Assembly (NCBI RefSeq): GCF_037102585.1
Contig: NW_027043829.1
Coordinates: forward strand, 1,178,001 to 1,242,000
Length of the DNA: 64,000 bases
Source of the DNA: Saccharomycopsis crataegensis
Lineage: Eukaryota; Ascomycota; Saccharomycetes; Ascoideales; Saccharomycopsidaceae
Direction: 5' to 3'
Positions 30,176 to 40,186 of the stretch are shown piece by piece; position 1 is the first letter of the stretch, and each line of letters opens with the position of its first letter. The notes below the pieces were generated by a model. The model was not told the origin of the DNA. It made no database searches and was given only the letters and a program-made list of their open reading frames with translations. The position numbers and the translations under genes are program-made.

Positions 30176-32248
30176 TCAGGCGTTCCAGACATTAGCAGTC
30201 AATCCGCTACTTGTGTATTGGCGTTGATGGTGATGTTGTTGTTGTGGGTTTTGAGATTGCACTTGAGGTTGCATTTGCATTGGCATATTGTTGAATGATA
30301 ACTGGCCAAAGGAGCTTTGTTGTTGGTGGAAGTTCACTGGCAAAGTACTGTAGGAATAGTTATTGTTAAGATCACTGTTGATCGATGAAATCGAGTCCAA
30401 GTTCTCATGGCGAATGAGGCTTGGTTGACGTTGATGAGCATCAACCTTCATTGGGGTGGCATTTGGAGCCGGTGGAAATTGAAACTGTTGAGGAGGTGGG
30501 ATCATAGATTCATCAACAATAGAATCCTTAATTGACATATCGGTAGGAGTAACGGCACACATCCAGATTCTAGTCTTGTAAATTCTGAATATGTCCTTCA
30601 CTAAGTCCCTGAAATCAATTCTCTTGTTAGCAACATAGTAGAAAGTCAACTTTCTTCTATCCCATTGATACTCTGCCCCCAAGACCTTCATTGGAACCTT
30701 GTGGATGATGATCTTGGATTGCATGATAGCCAATGCCTTAAGCTCATCAGATTGCTTGTGAATGATTTGGGAAACTTCATGTGGCATAGCAGTACGCACA
30801 ACTTGTTTAGGAATGTGTGGTTGAGGTGGGTTGTTGTTGTTGTTATTAGCAACATCGTTGTTGTCAAATCTCAAGGCATCAGTCTGTTCTTCATTCTGAA
30901 TCATCTTGATCAATCTTGCATCATCGATTGAAATATCGGTAGAAACTACCATACCCAAATCTTTACCACGGTCAGCTTCCACGAAAACCAAATCACCAAC
31001 CTTCAACGGGTTAAAAGCATTGTTCAAAGGATGGAAAAAGATATCCAATCTACCATTCTTAAAAGAAACCAAAACCAATTGATGTTGATGTTGTTGCTGC
31101 TGCTGTTGTTGTTGCATGTTAAAAGCAGCGTCATTTAAATTAGCGTCCTGCCCTGGCAACAAAAATCTTGGCAACTGACCAGCTTTGCTAGAGAAAACTT
31201 TATCATAGTTCAAATTCTTCAAGCCTTCCAAAGTCAATTGCTGAATTTGAGAGTCCTCAGAACGGGTGAAGTAATTCAAAATTTGTGCCATGCTAGCCTG
31301 AGACAACTGTTGTGGTTGTTGTGGTTGTTGTTGTGGTTGTTGTTCGAAAAATCCAGTAGCACTTCTTGGGACAGAAGCGGCGTTAGCATTGCCGACAAAA
31401 AAGCTATCCTTAGCTGGAGAGAATGCATCAATACCATTGTTATTAGTATAGGAGTACTTGTTGTTAAAAGAAGCTAATAATGGAGATTTCAATTGTTGTT
31501 GAGGATGAGCAGGGGCATCTTGCTTGATATTCAAATAGTTAATACCACTGTTCAAGCTAGTCATATCATTGGAAGTGATACTTTTACCAAAGAACTCAGA
31601 AGATGGTGTAAAGTTTCCCCAGATCAGGTCACCTCCAGATAACTTTCTAGAGTGTTGTTCACCAAGAGTTAAAGTGTTGCTGCTTCCAGAAAATGAGGCC
31701 GATCCAATCGGCTTTTTTATGTTGGGACCGTTAGCCTGGTTGATGTCAATACTCAAGGTAGCTGACTTTGGCAAAGAGTTGGTTCTGCCAGGCAAGGCTT
31801 TCAAAGGAGAGTTGTCTGCCATAAAGGAGGAGCTTGACTCTTGAGACTTATGAGGAGAAGTGAAGGCAGAAGAAGAGTCCCAAATGGAATTGGACAAGTG
31901 GAAAGGAGAGACGCTTCTAATAGGTTGAGCAGGTTCGGTAGAGCCTTCGGTAGTCAAATCACTAATGTACTTTTCCATATCATCGGAAACACTGATGTTT
32001 GGCAAGTTAGAAGGACTGGTGGCGGAGGATGTGCTTTGGGCACGGCCAAATTGGAATTCACGGTTGACTTCCATTTCCTTATATTGGACTGGGGTGTTTT
32101 CCGCGGTAGTGGCTGGAGTGTTTGCAAAGTTGACTGGAGTGTTTGCTCTTGAAAATGACGAGGAGTACACAGAGTCAGGAGAGGTTGAAGTTCTTAAGCT
32201 TTCAGGGCTGTTGAAAATAGGTCTGTCTTGTTGATTGTAAAGAAACAT
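30176..32248 (-). CDS. PSP1: Psp1-family protein with conserved C-terminal domain
   Basis: A 690-residue protein. The last half holds the PSP1 C-terminal domain: FKNGRLDIFFHP, VGDLVFVEADRGKDLGMVVS, LKALAIMQSKIIIHKVPMKV, EYQWDRRKLTFYYVANKRID and FRDLVKDIFRIYKTRIWMC. The N-terminal half is Ser/Thr/Pro/Asn-rich with Gln runs, typical of a regulatory, phosphorylated tail. S. cerevisiae PSP1 was found as a suppressor of DNA polymerase alpha mutants and related proteins associate with mRNP granules; the biochemical role is not settled. A paralogue designation (YLR177W) cannot be excluded. Confidence 0.85.
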   Translation of the reverse strand: MFLYNQQDRPIFNSPESLRTSTSPDSVYSSSFSRANTPVNFANTPATTAENTPVQYKEMEVNREFQFGRAQSTSSATSPSNLPNISVSDDMEKYISDLTTEGSTEPAQPIRSVSPFHLSNSIWDSSSAFTSPHKSQESSSSFMADNSPLKALPGRTNSLPKSATLSIDINQANGPNIKKPIGSASFSGSSNTLTLGEQHSRKLSGGDLIWGNFTPSSEFFGKSITSNDMTSLNSGINYLNIKQDAPAHPQQQLKSPLLASFNNKYSYTNNNGIDAFSPAKDSFFVGNANAASVPRSATGFFEQQPQQQPQQPQQLSQASMAQILNYFTRSEDSQIQQLTLEGLKNLNYDKVFSSKAGQLPRFLLPGQDANLNDAAFNMQQQQQQQQHQHQLVLVSFKNGRLDIFFHPLNNAFNPLKVGDLVFVEADRGKDLGMVVSTDISIDDARLIKMIQNEEQTDALRFDNNDVANNNNNNPPQPHIPKQVVRTAMPHEVSQIIHKQSDELKALAIMQSKIIIHKVPMKVLGAEYQWDRRKLTFYYVANKRIDFRDLVKDIFRIYKTRIWMCAVTPTDMSIKDSIVDESMIPPPQQFQFPPAPNATPMKVDAHQRQPSLIRHENLDSISSINSDLNNNYSYSTLPVNFHQQQSSFGQLSFNNMPMQMQPQVQSQNPQQQHHHQRQYTSSGLTANVWNA

Positions 32249-32335
32249 CTATAATGAAACTCGGAAGGAGGCGGGAAAAAAAAACGGAGCTTGGTATTGA
32301 ATGTACTAATTGGTTTGGGAGGGGCTCTATTATAA

Positions 32336-32587
32336 CTAAGAGAAAAGAGATGTTAGTTCGGTTTTTTGTGTTAATTTGCTATTTTCCTTGACTGTATTAA
32401 AAGGTCTATGTCTATAATCTATCAGGAGAGTCTATAGGTTCAAGCAAACAAAAACGTTAGATAAACGAGAGTGGGTAGTCTGTTATTTCTTTTTTAACTG
32501 AATTTAAAAATAGTAAAAATTAGAAAAAGCAAAGAATGGTAGACTCAAAGAATATATATATATAATTTTGAAACATTCGACACTTAC
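32336..32587 (-). other. Possible 5'UTR intron of PSP1 (252 nt)
   Basis: On the minus strand a donor GTAAGT starts at 32587 directly after an ATG (32590-32588), a branch-like AACTAAC lies at 32358-32352 and TTAG ends at 32336, 87 bases before the PSP1 ATG. If spliced, the upstream ATG would read only ATG TTA TAA, a two-codon uORF. A further acceptor, TATAG directly before the PSP1 ATG, could instead join ATG to ATG. Confidence 0.4.
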
Positions 32588-35219
32588 CATAGAAGCACAC
32601 TGATCCAACGCAGCACACTGACGAAGATCCAGGGATTAGTGGTCAATGGTTGCAGTTACCAAACAAAATGCGTGGAACGAACAACTAGTGCAAAGCACGG
32701 GAGCAAATCAATGCAGTGGTAGAAGGCACAAACACAAAAGTAGTCTCTAAAGAGGATGGGCCTCTGTTGTGTTTAAAAATGATTTGGATGATCTGGCAGG
32801 TACACGAGAAAAGTGTTGTTTGTTTGAATTTCGATTCTTTTATATTTATTACGTGGGGGATGGCAAAGCAACTTACGGGTTGCGAGCGTTGCTCGGTGTG
32901 GGTGTTATTTGCTCCTGAAATAGGTGGGCAGCTTACGTATTGGGCATGTTTTTCAATAATTATAATAAGGATCATATATCTCATCATAAGGACGAGTGAT
33001 CATCCTCAGCCATTCTATAAATCATGGCACATCGTGATCGTGATGGATGGTAATCCAATGTTATTGTTGTTGTTTTTTTACCATTGGCGAGGATCCATCG
33101 ACTACGGTGTTTGAGACTCAAACTAAAGCTCTAACTTATTATAATTAGTGCGGAAAAAAAAAAAAATTGTCCCCCACCTGAAAAAGCAATTCGTTACAAG
33201 ACTTTTAGATTATCTCGTAGCAAAGTTGCCAATATCAAACCATATGCAACCAATAATTGGTGATATTTGGTAATTACATGATACTTAGTTAGTTCTCTGG
33301 CCTCGCTAGCTACCCATGTGTGACCAGTTGATTTTTTGTAAACTACAATATACACGATTTGTCAGTAATAATTTGTTTAATACATTACAAGTGTTCCTTT
33401 CAATGTCTATCAATGTTTTCTATATCACCCTTCTTCTTATTCTTCTTCTTATTCTTCTTCTTATTCTTCTTCTTCTTCGGTGGAGGTTCTTGTGCTGTCA
33501 CTTTTCTCCTTCTTCGCGATTTAAGGTTTGAAGGGCGTTTCGAAATCCCTTACAGCTCAGCGGGGCTGCGTAACAAGAGGCTCCAGAGCCAGGTCTCAAA
33601 CTGCAGGAGGTCTCTACCATTCTGTATATTCTGGGAAATCATCCCCCACATGCTCGTTTATTGATGATGTGAATCATCCATTGTTCTCTTTTTTTTTCTT
33701 TTCCCGGAGTTTCCTCAATAGACATTGAAAGAAATCTCGTTGAGACACACGACTGATAGATCATCTTTTGCTTGGCATCTTCTGATGTTGTCCGACAGTA
33801 ATCTTTGACAGTTCGTGTTCAAGGACATCCTTATTAAATCAAGTATTAGAAAATGAAAAGGTTAATCATAATGTCAAGATACCGTGTGACACATGAGTCC
33901 CCTGGAAATTTGTCTGCTGACTACTATTGACTGCTACTTTGTTAATGTCCCACTTACGTGTTAATTGTTTCGCACAGCTACTGTAATCTATGTTTTACTG
34001 AATTCCATAGAAAGTAGACAATTATATTTTTTTTTCTCTTTCTTTTACAATTGTTCTTGTTATTAAGTTTGTTATTTTCCAAAAATGAAGAAATTGAATG
34101 AAAACTGTTTTTTGCAAATTTGATTCAACAAATACTCCGCGGAACTAGAACTGGACTCAGATTATAATGGCAAATTAACCCATTAATTAGAGTAAAATTT
34201 TAAGAAAGTAGGCCTAAAAACTAATCAATTTCTTACAAATGATAAAATTCTTCATCTTTGTCCTTCATAGTTTTAAAATCGTTGTTGAACCGTCCTCTTC
34301 ACGGAATTTCAAAAATCAACAACACACACAGTTGACGCGTCAAGACATGACAAAAAAACTAACGCGATGATCAACAAAAACCACCACGAAGCCAACATTT
34401 ATGTAATATTCTTATCTCTACATTATTTAAATTCTCAGAATTTTTCAAATGCCTTATAAACATTTATTCAACTTGTAAAAAGTTCATGAAAAAACTAATC
34501 AATGATTTCTAACGCGTAAAAAGGTCTTTCAAGAGCAATTTTGGGAAGATGATTTTATAATGTTTACATCGACGCGCAATTTTTTATTCGTTTCTTTCTA
34601 TCTTTCGAAAGAAAGAAAAAAATTACTTAAGAAGAGAAATAAGACAGTTCTTATCTCGAGTTACCCTGAATCTTGTGAGAATTGAGAAACAGAATTGTAA
34701 CATATACCACCAGTATTGTTCATTTATTACCTAAAGAAAAAAACTTATTATCGGGTCCTTATCTTATTTCCTGTCTTATAACTACTATTCTATACTCATT
34801 ATCTATTTAAAGAGGTACTAAACCACTTATTCCTTATGTATTAGTTCAATAAAAAATCAAGTTAATATTACAAGAATGTTTGCATTTATCAAGATTTTTT
34901 TTTTTTTTTTGGACACTTCTGAGGTCAAGTACATACCTGAATGATGCCCGGAGATGGTATAATCTACCATGTTCTCGTGTAAAGAAAATTGTTATCGATA
35001 ATGACATTGCGAAGCTATAGCTGACCATTTTCAATGTGAACACAAAAATACACATGTCTTCTAAAAAACAACCGTTTACTCCATAAATAATTAAACAAAA
35101 AGATAAAATAATGTACGAAAAAATGCAAATCCAACCAATAAGCGTAATATAGTATAACATGACAATAAAAATAACAATAGCTAAAAAAAAAAAGTTAATT
35201 GACAAACCGAAGATCTAGA
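32588..35219. other. 2.6-kb stretch without a recognisable gene (PSP1 upstream, ADA2 downstream)
   Basis: Contains a TTATTCTTCTTC tandem repeat (33431-33478), a GC-richer segment (about 33500-33640) with small hairpins such as GGCTC/GAGCC, and the ACGCG cluster listed separately. A 119-residue minus-strand frame (34846-35205) is Phe/Ile-rich and looks like AT-rich chance. No tRNA could be folded from the GC-richer segment. Confidence 0.5.
34332..34577. promoter_or_regulatory. Cluster of four ACGCG boxes plus a forkhead-like site
   Basis: ACGCGT occurs inside the 12-bp palindrome TTGACGCGTCAA (34332-34343) and again at 34512-34517; related cores lie at 34362 (ACGCGA) and 34572 (ACGCGC), and TGTTTAC (34561-34567) matches a forkhead site. 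MBF and Fkh are G1/S and G2/M regulators; binding here is inference and the target gene is unclear. Confidence 0.4.
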
Positions 35220-36602
35220 TTAATTTTGATTGATCCATTTTTGCTGGACAAAGAACTCATAAATTTTAGAGGTCTTGTTAACGTCGATTTTCAATATCTC
35301 CCTGGCTGTTCGCTTCTTTAGCATACCACCAGACCGAACCAATTCTCTGAAGAGGGTTTCTTTGATTGCCAAATAAGGTTTTGGGCGGATTCTCAAGTTT
35401 GAACATAATTTTTGTTCTTCTGGAGATAATAATTCGTAGTCTGGAGCGTGGGTAATATCCAACGGTACTAATGCATTCTTTTTTGTGGTCTTAATAACAC
35501 CACTACCATTTATTGAACTGTTATATGCATTGTTCGTAGAAGTTGCCGATTGATAAGTTAAATTATTTGCCCCCACTAACTCGTTTAAATATCTGTCAGA
35601 AGCACTAGAACTTGTTCTACTATGTCTAGTACCACCAGAATTGGCAGCCCTCTGTAGCTGATTGGCCCGAACAATCTTATCCTTCTCATACTTCAAACCA
35701 GCGTCAATGGTGGTCAAGCCAGCATTTCGCCAACTTTGCAATTGGGCAATTTTGTTTCTTAGACTGAACTCGCCGATGATATCCTCCGAAAAATCTTTGA
35801 AATCTTCTGGGGTCATGATTCTCGTAAATGCTTTCAACCGATTATACAAATCCTTTTCTTCTTTTGATCTGCGTTTTCTTTTTTCATTTTCCATGTTCCT
35901 TTTATAATCCAACAACTTATACCTCAACATCAATCTTTTTCTTTCTGCTCTTGCCGATAGTCTTGCGTCATAAATTTCTAATATCGTGAGCTTCAATTTA
36001 ATATCATCTTCCTTATCATCTGGATCGAAAATCATTTCCTTGATCGTTTGTTCAGCATCATTTTCATATTCTTGTTCAAACTCCAATCTACCAGGCATGT
36101 ATCCGTGAATTTCATGACATAAAGGAACAGAGGACGGCGGTTTTGGAATTGGTGGCGGTAATGGAGCATTTAATCGCTCTTCTAATCTTTTTTTTCTTCG
36201 CTGAGCAAACGATTCTGGGGTAACATATGAAAAATCTTTACCCATGGCAGGAATAGGATACGATGGAGAGTTCAAATACATCTCAAAGTAATGTTTCTTC
36301 ACCTCTTGTTTAGATCTCCCACCAATATGTTTAGCAATGTCGCTCCAATTACCAAGACCACAAGTTTGGGCACCCTCCACCAACAATAACTCCTCATCTG
36401 CACCCCAATCTTCATCAAATATTGGGAAAACAGGCTGTTCTATGATACGATAATCATGATATGGTTTGTGACTCCCACTGGATGCCCCTGATGAGAAACA
36501 TGGAACACATAAGTCATATTCAGTACATTCTGCACACGATATCCTGACTCTATTGGAACAGTCTTGGCCACAAACATCACAATGGAACTGTCCAGCATTC
36601 AT
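35220..36602 (-). CDS. ADA2: Ada2, SAGA histone acetyltransferase module subunit
   Basis: Ada2 binds and stimulates Gcn5 in the SAGA and ADA complexes. The 460-residue product has a ZZ zinc finger (FHCDVCGQDCSNRVRISC, then CTEYDLCVPCF), a SANT domain (DWGADEELLLVEGAQTCGLG, then DIAKHIGGRSKQEVKKHY) and a C-terminal SWIRM domain. I start at MNAGQFHCD because the ZZ finger begins there; an in-frame ATG 24 codons upstream (36674) adds a non-conserved hydrophobic leader. Confidence 0.96.
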   Translation of the reverse strand: MNAGQFHCDVCGQDCSNRVRISCAECTEYDLCVPCFSSGASSGSHKPYHDYRIIEQPVFPIFDEDWGADEELLLVEGAQTCGLGNWSDIAKHIGGRSKQEVKKHYFEMYLNSPSYPIPAMGKDFSYVTPESFAQRRKKRLEERLNAPLPPPIPKPPSSVPLCHEIHGYMPGRLEFEQEYENDAEQTIKEMIFDPDDKEDDIKLKLTILEIYDARLSARAERKRLMLRYKLLDYKRNMENEKRKRRSKEEKDLYNRLKAFTRIMTPEDFKDFSEDIIGEFSLRNKIAQLQSWRNAGLTTIDAGLKYEKDKIVRANQLQRAANSGGTRHSRTSSSASDRYLNELVGANNLTYQSATSTNNAYNSSINGSGVIKTTKKNALVPLDITHAPDYELLSPEEQKLCSNLRIRPKPYLAIKETLFRELVRSGGMLKKRTAREILKIDVNKTSKIYEFFVQQKWINQN

Positions 36603-36844
36603 GATTAGAAATAGGTATATTTGATTTGGGGGCGATATTGAAACAGTACAAAAATGTTCAAGAAAACCCCACAATTAATGTAAGGTTGTAATTGATAATT
36701 CGGAAGATCTATGTTGACATGTTGAGAAATCAAAGGTCTATTTTCCATGAGAAAAAAAAAACTGGCACGTGAATTTCGCGGTATACTACCACATCGCGCC
36801 ATATATTTTGGGATATTTAGGAATAAATGAAATAAATTAATAAT

Positions 36845-37723
36845 TTAAATAATAGAATTAAGCTTATCACCAAAAGATGCGATTTTCTCTGATTTTTCTT
36901 TAAGAATATCATCATGCTGTTCCAAATAATTCGCGTATTTATTGATAGTATCGGCAATCGCATCAAATTTTTGAGAGAACTTGTTTTTGGCGTAAAGAGC
37001 CCTCTCAGTCAAATATATTTGTTTTCTGGAAATTCTTTGGCCCTCTAAAGCCCATTCTTCAATACTACATGTAGCATAGTTCTTTAAAATTGGTTCTCTC
37101 TCGTCAGAAATATCAAAGAAATAATCAATTTCTTCTTTTGTAGCTCTCTTAGATAAAGTCGAGTTTTTGATAGGAAAATACTTTTCCACTCTTAAAGCAG
37201 GAAGAGCCTCAGAGTCTTGTGCCTCTGGACCAAAATTTGATTCACTGGATAAATCATACTGACATTCTGAACTTTGGTTCTCCATAGAGCGGTTAGCACA
37301 CGATGGATTCCCAGTTTCCATCTGGTGGGAGGGGTTCAAATCGTGATAAATATCAGACGTTCCTGTGGATCTCGAATCAGAATCTAAAGAAAACTTAGAC
37401 TTTTTTGAATTTTTTCTTATAATTCTTTCATGTTTCCGCTTAGTCGAAGTAGGTGTAGATAGCGCCACCGGAGTTATCACCAAAGTCTCTTTATTAATAT
37501 CGGCGGTACTTTTTGCAACCGTACTTTTGCTTCGTTTCCTTTCTCTAGAGCCTTGTGAATCTAAAGTTTTAGAACTTTCTTTAGATGGCGCGTGATCATC
37601 ATCAAACTGTGGTGGGTTAATGAGAAATTTATTAGCGATTTCATGTAAATTAGATTTGACGGTATCTTCTGGACCTTTACTTTTAAGTGATTTTGCTTTA
37701 ATAGAACTATCTGAGCGGCCCAT
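36845..37723 (-). CDS. ECM11: Ecm11-like protein with C-terminal coiled-coil domain
   Basis: A 292-residue protein: a basic, Ser-rich, disordered N-terminal two thirds, then a helical domain beginning KRATKEEIDYFFDISDEREP and CSIEEWALEGQRISRKQIYL, with a long amphipathic helix to the end. The (I/L)EEW..G pattern followed by charged helices resembles the Ecm11 C-terminal domain. Ecm11 is a SUMO-modified component of the meiotic synaptonemal complex central element with Gmc2. I start at MGRSDSS (37723); an ATG further upstream adds a hydrophobic stretch that looks like intergenic translation. Assignment rests on one domain and is moderate. Confidence 0.5.
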   Translation of the reverse strand: MGRSDSSIKAKSLKSKGPEDTVKSNLHEIANKFLINPPQFDDDHAPSKESSKTLDSQGSRERKRSKSTVAKSTADINKETLVITPVALSTPTSTKRKHERIIRKNSKKSKFSLDSDSRSTGTSDIYHDLNPSHQMETGNPSCANRSMENQSSECQYDLSSESNFGPEAQDSEALPALRVEKYFPIKNSTLSKRATKEEIDYFFDISDEREPILKNYATCSIEEWALEGQRISRKQIYLTERALYAKNKFSQKFDAIADTINKYANYLEQHDDILKEKSEKIASFGDKLNSII

Positions 37724-38207
37724 GATGATGGTCTTGAGTATGAATGATATGAAGACTAAAAAAAATTTTAAAAGCGAATATTTGAGATCTTTCGTATTAT
37801 AAATGATAAAGACATCAAGAAAATCAAGAAAAAATGAAGAATGAACTAACGAACAACGGAAATTGGAATAGCTACTGCAAAACTCATATGCATACATGAT
37901 GATGGGAATCCCCAAGAAACACCCGAACTCTACAAATAGAGGAGCAATGCTAATAAAACAAAACTATTACAGCGGTTATACGTGTATTTACACATTTCAT
38001 TATGTACGTATGTACTTGCGAATGTTAACTAACACCTCTTACCTATACCACCCGCCATATAATGAAGATATTTATCGAATACCTTCGAGCGCGTAAACAT
38101 TACTAACCGCAGCGACAATTATTAATCTTGAAAAAAAAAAAAGAGAAAGGATTTTTTTTTTTTTTTTTCTGAACCCAAGAATTGGATTCAACAAATAATT
38201 ACACAAT
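37724..38207. promoter_or_regulatory. Divergent ECM11-like/BUD27-like promoter region with a 5'UTR intron signal
   Basis: 484 bp between the two start codons. On the plus strand a donor GTATGT (38008-38013) and a perfect TACTAAC (38101-38107) followed by CGCAG (to 38112) would make a 105-nt intron in the 5'UTR of the rightward gene. Runs of A12 and T18 follow before the ATG. Confidence 0.45.
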
Positions 38208-40121
38208 ATGGTTGACATGGCAAACGAAATCGAAGATGATCTTTTCATAAATATTGTCGAAGAATTAGATGAAGATGACAATGTTTTAGACTATCGCTTG
38301 GAAGAGATCAAACCCAATGATATTGGAAATGACCTTGCCTCGCATGAAAAAGATGGTGATCTGAGTGATTCAAAAAAGGAAACTGGTAAACTATCATATA
38401 AAAAGGGGTTTTTGAATAATTATGACCAAGATAAAAAAAATCCAGTGACGGGTAAATTCGGAGATGTTGATATAATTGAAGACTATTCTTCAACTGGTGA
38501 CGAATTGAATGATTTACTCGAAGACATGTGTATCGACAACAGAAGCAGCAAGAAAAAGAATGTTAAAGAAAGTCCGATTAAAACTAAAGAAACCAGTACC
38601 ATTACAAAAGAAAATGAAAGTGTTGATCAAACTAAAATGTCTAAGGAAGTTGTCAATAAAGTTCAAAAGACTGAAGAGAAGATAGATAAGCCTATTAATG
38701 AGGTTGCAAACCAAGAAAGCCAACCGCAAGTCAAGTCCGCATCTATTGATAAGTTTCAAAAAGTGAAGCAAAAGAAGGCATCTTCCTTATTCATTCCAAG
38801 TAAAAGAAGACGACCAAAGAGAGTTTCTAAAAAGATAGATGATTCCTCTAGCTCTAAGACCATGAATAGTAGCCCACCAACCCCTGTTGCCTCCAAAAAT
38901 GAGACCAATTCATCAATTCCAATCATCTCTAAGGAGAAGCATCATTCTGACATACAAATTTTACCAGTTGATTCACTACCAAAGACGATCTCCAATAATT
39001 TAAATAAACCAACTCTGAAGATTCCCGAGGACAGCAGCAGCGTAGCGGAAACTTCAGAATTACCAGAAGGAGAAAGGACACAGGAACCAGAGTCTTTACT
39101 GATTGCCGAGAATAATACACAACCAGAAAATTTCAGACCACAAATTGCAAGAGAGGATATGCTTGAGCTTGAATTAATTTCGGAAGCCTTTGTAGACGAG
39201 GACGATGAAATCGATGAGAAGGACGAAAATGGGGAACAACTAATAGACGATAGATTTTATGACGAGGAAGAACTCTACCAGCGTGTTTTCCCATGGATAA
39301 GGAGAGAGGAAATGGAAGTAACTGAAAGTGACAAGGATGAAAGTATGAGTATAAATGGGGTGGATCTTGGTGAAGATGAGGATAACGATGATGACGAAGA
39401 CTTTATTTTAGAGAGGCCAATCATTTCTGAAAGTGTGTTGAATGAAGTGAAAGGAAAACTTGCATATGAAATTGATAATGAAATAATGGAAACTGTGAGC
39501 CCAGATGAAATTAGGAACGTAGAATACGTCGAGTCTTTCAAAGACTCTACTTCATCTAATGAGATATTGAAACCAATCTTGAAAGAAGAGAAGGTTGACA
39601 CAACAATTATTGTCGAAATCGAAGAAAACAAAACTAAGAGAAAGGCTAAGAAGTCTGTTAAATTTTCTGAAACCGCAGAAGTTAAAGAAATAGAACCAGT
39701 CTCAAAAGAGATCCAACAGAAGCTCGAATTAGATAAATTATATAAGGATGTATTTGGTGGCGAATATGAGCTGATGCAAAAACAGATAACCGAAAACTTG
39801 GCGCAATTTGGCAAAAAATCACCTATTTCTGTTGATTTACCAGATCACCTTAAAAGCGAGAATTCTGAAGCCGGGGAAGAAGAGCAAGAAGAGGAGATTT
39901 CTTTCAATGATATTGTTTCAAACACAATTGTGGAGAACCAGGTCATCGAAGACACTTTTGTTTCTGAAGATGCTAAATCTTTTGAAAATAAACCTATTTC
40001 TGGGGCTCATGCTAACAGTTTGTCAGATATGGATTATCTTACCAAGGAAAACACTAGAAGGAACAGAAAAAATAGAGTTTCTAGGTTCAAACAATTTACA
40101 ATGAACAACGAGCATATGTGA
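38208..40121 (+). CDS. BUD27: Bud27/URI-like protein without the usual N-terminal prefoldin domain
   Basis: A very acidic 637-residue protein. It opens with a URI-box-like motif (FINIVEELDEDDNVLDYRL), has a second acidic region with RFYDEEELYQRVFPW, then KKSVKFSETAEVKEIEPVS and FNDIVSNTIVENQVIE, and a basic end (NRVSRFKQF), the order seen in Bud27 C-terminal halves. Bud27/URI assists assembly of RNA polymerases and couples TOR to translation. The prefoldin alpha domain that normally precedes the box is not found: a stop in frame lies 12 bases before the ATG, and the upstream 484 bp has no coiled-coil coding sequence. Identity is moderate. Confidence 0.58.
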   Translation: MVDMANEIEDDLFINIVEELDEDDNVLDYRLEEIKPNDIGNDLASHEKDGDLSDSKKETGKLSYKKGFLNNYDQDKKNPVTGKFGDVDIIEDYSSTGDELNDLLEDMCIDNRSSKKKNVKESPIKTKETSTITKENESVDQTKMSKEVVNKVQKTEEKIDKPINEVANQESQPQVKSASIDKFQKVKQKKASSLFIPSKRRRPKRVSKKIDDSSSSKTMNSSPPTPVASKNETNSSIPIISKEKHHSDIQILPVDSLPKTISNNLNKPTLKIPEDSSSVAETSELPEGERTQEPESLLIAENNTQPENFRPQIAREDMLELELISEAFVDEDDEIDEKDENGEQLIDDRFYDEEELYQRVFPWIRREEMEVTESDKDESMSINGVDLGEDEDNDDDEDFILERPIISESVLNEVKGKLAYEIDNEIMETVSPDEIRNVEYVESFKDSTSSNEILKPILKEEKVDTTIIVEIEENKTKRKAKKSVKFSETAEVKEIEPVSKEIQQKLELDKLYKDVFGGEYELMQKQITENLAQFGKKSPISVDLPDHLKSENSEAGEEEQEEEISFNDIVSNTIVENQVIEDTFVSEDAKSFENKPISGAHANSLSDMDYLTKENTRRNRKNRVSRFKQFTMNNEHM

Positions 40122-40186
40122 CTGGTTATGTATTATATTATGACAACAAAGGCAATAAATTAATGGAAAAGAATATGAGATACAAT

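Noticed and set aside
33500-33640. GC-richer segment with TRGCTCAG-like and GGTCTCAAAC-like boxes resembling a tRNA
   Set aside because: No acceptor stem can be formed in either orientation and box spacing is wrong.
34937-34970. Eleven-codon minus-strand mini-exon MVDYTISGHHS followed by GTATGT, at first sight like a small mitochondrial ATP synthase subunit
   Set aside because: No second exon with a matching protein could be found downstream; the best acceptor gives only a 19-residue product.
34846-35205. 119-residue minus-strand frame next to ADA2
   Set aside because: Composition is that of AT-rich non-coding DNA (Ile/Phe/Lys runs, poly-Lys from an A/T tract) with no motif.
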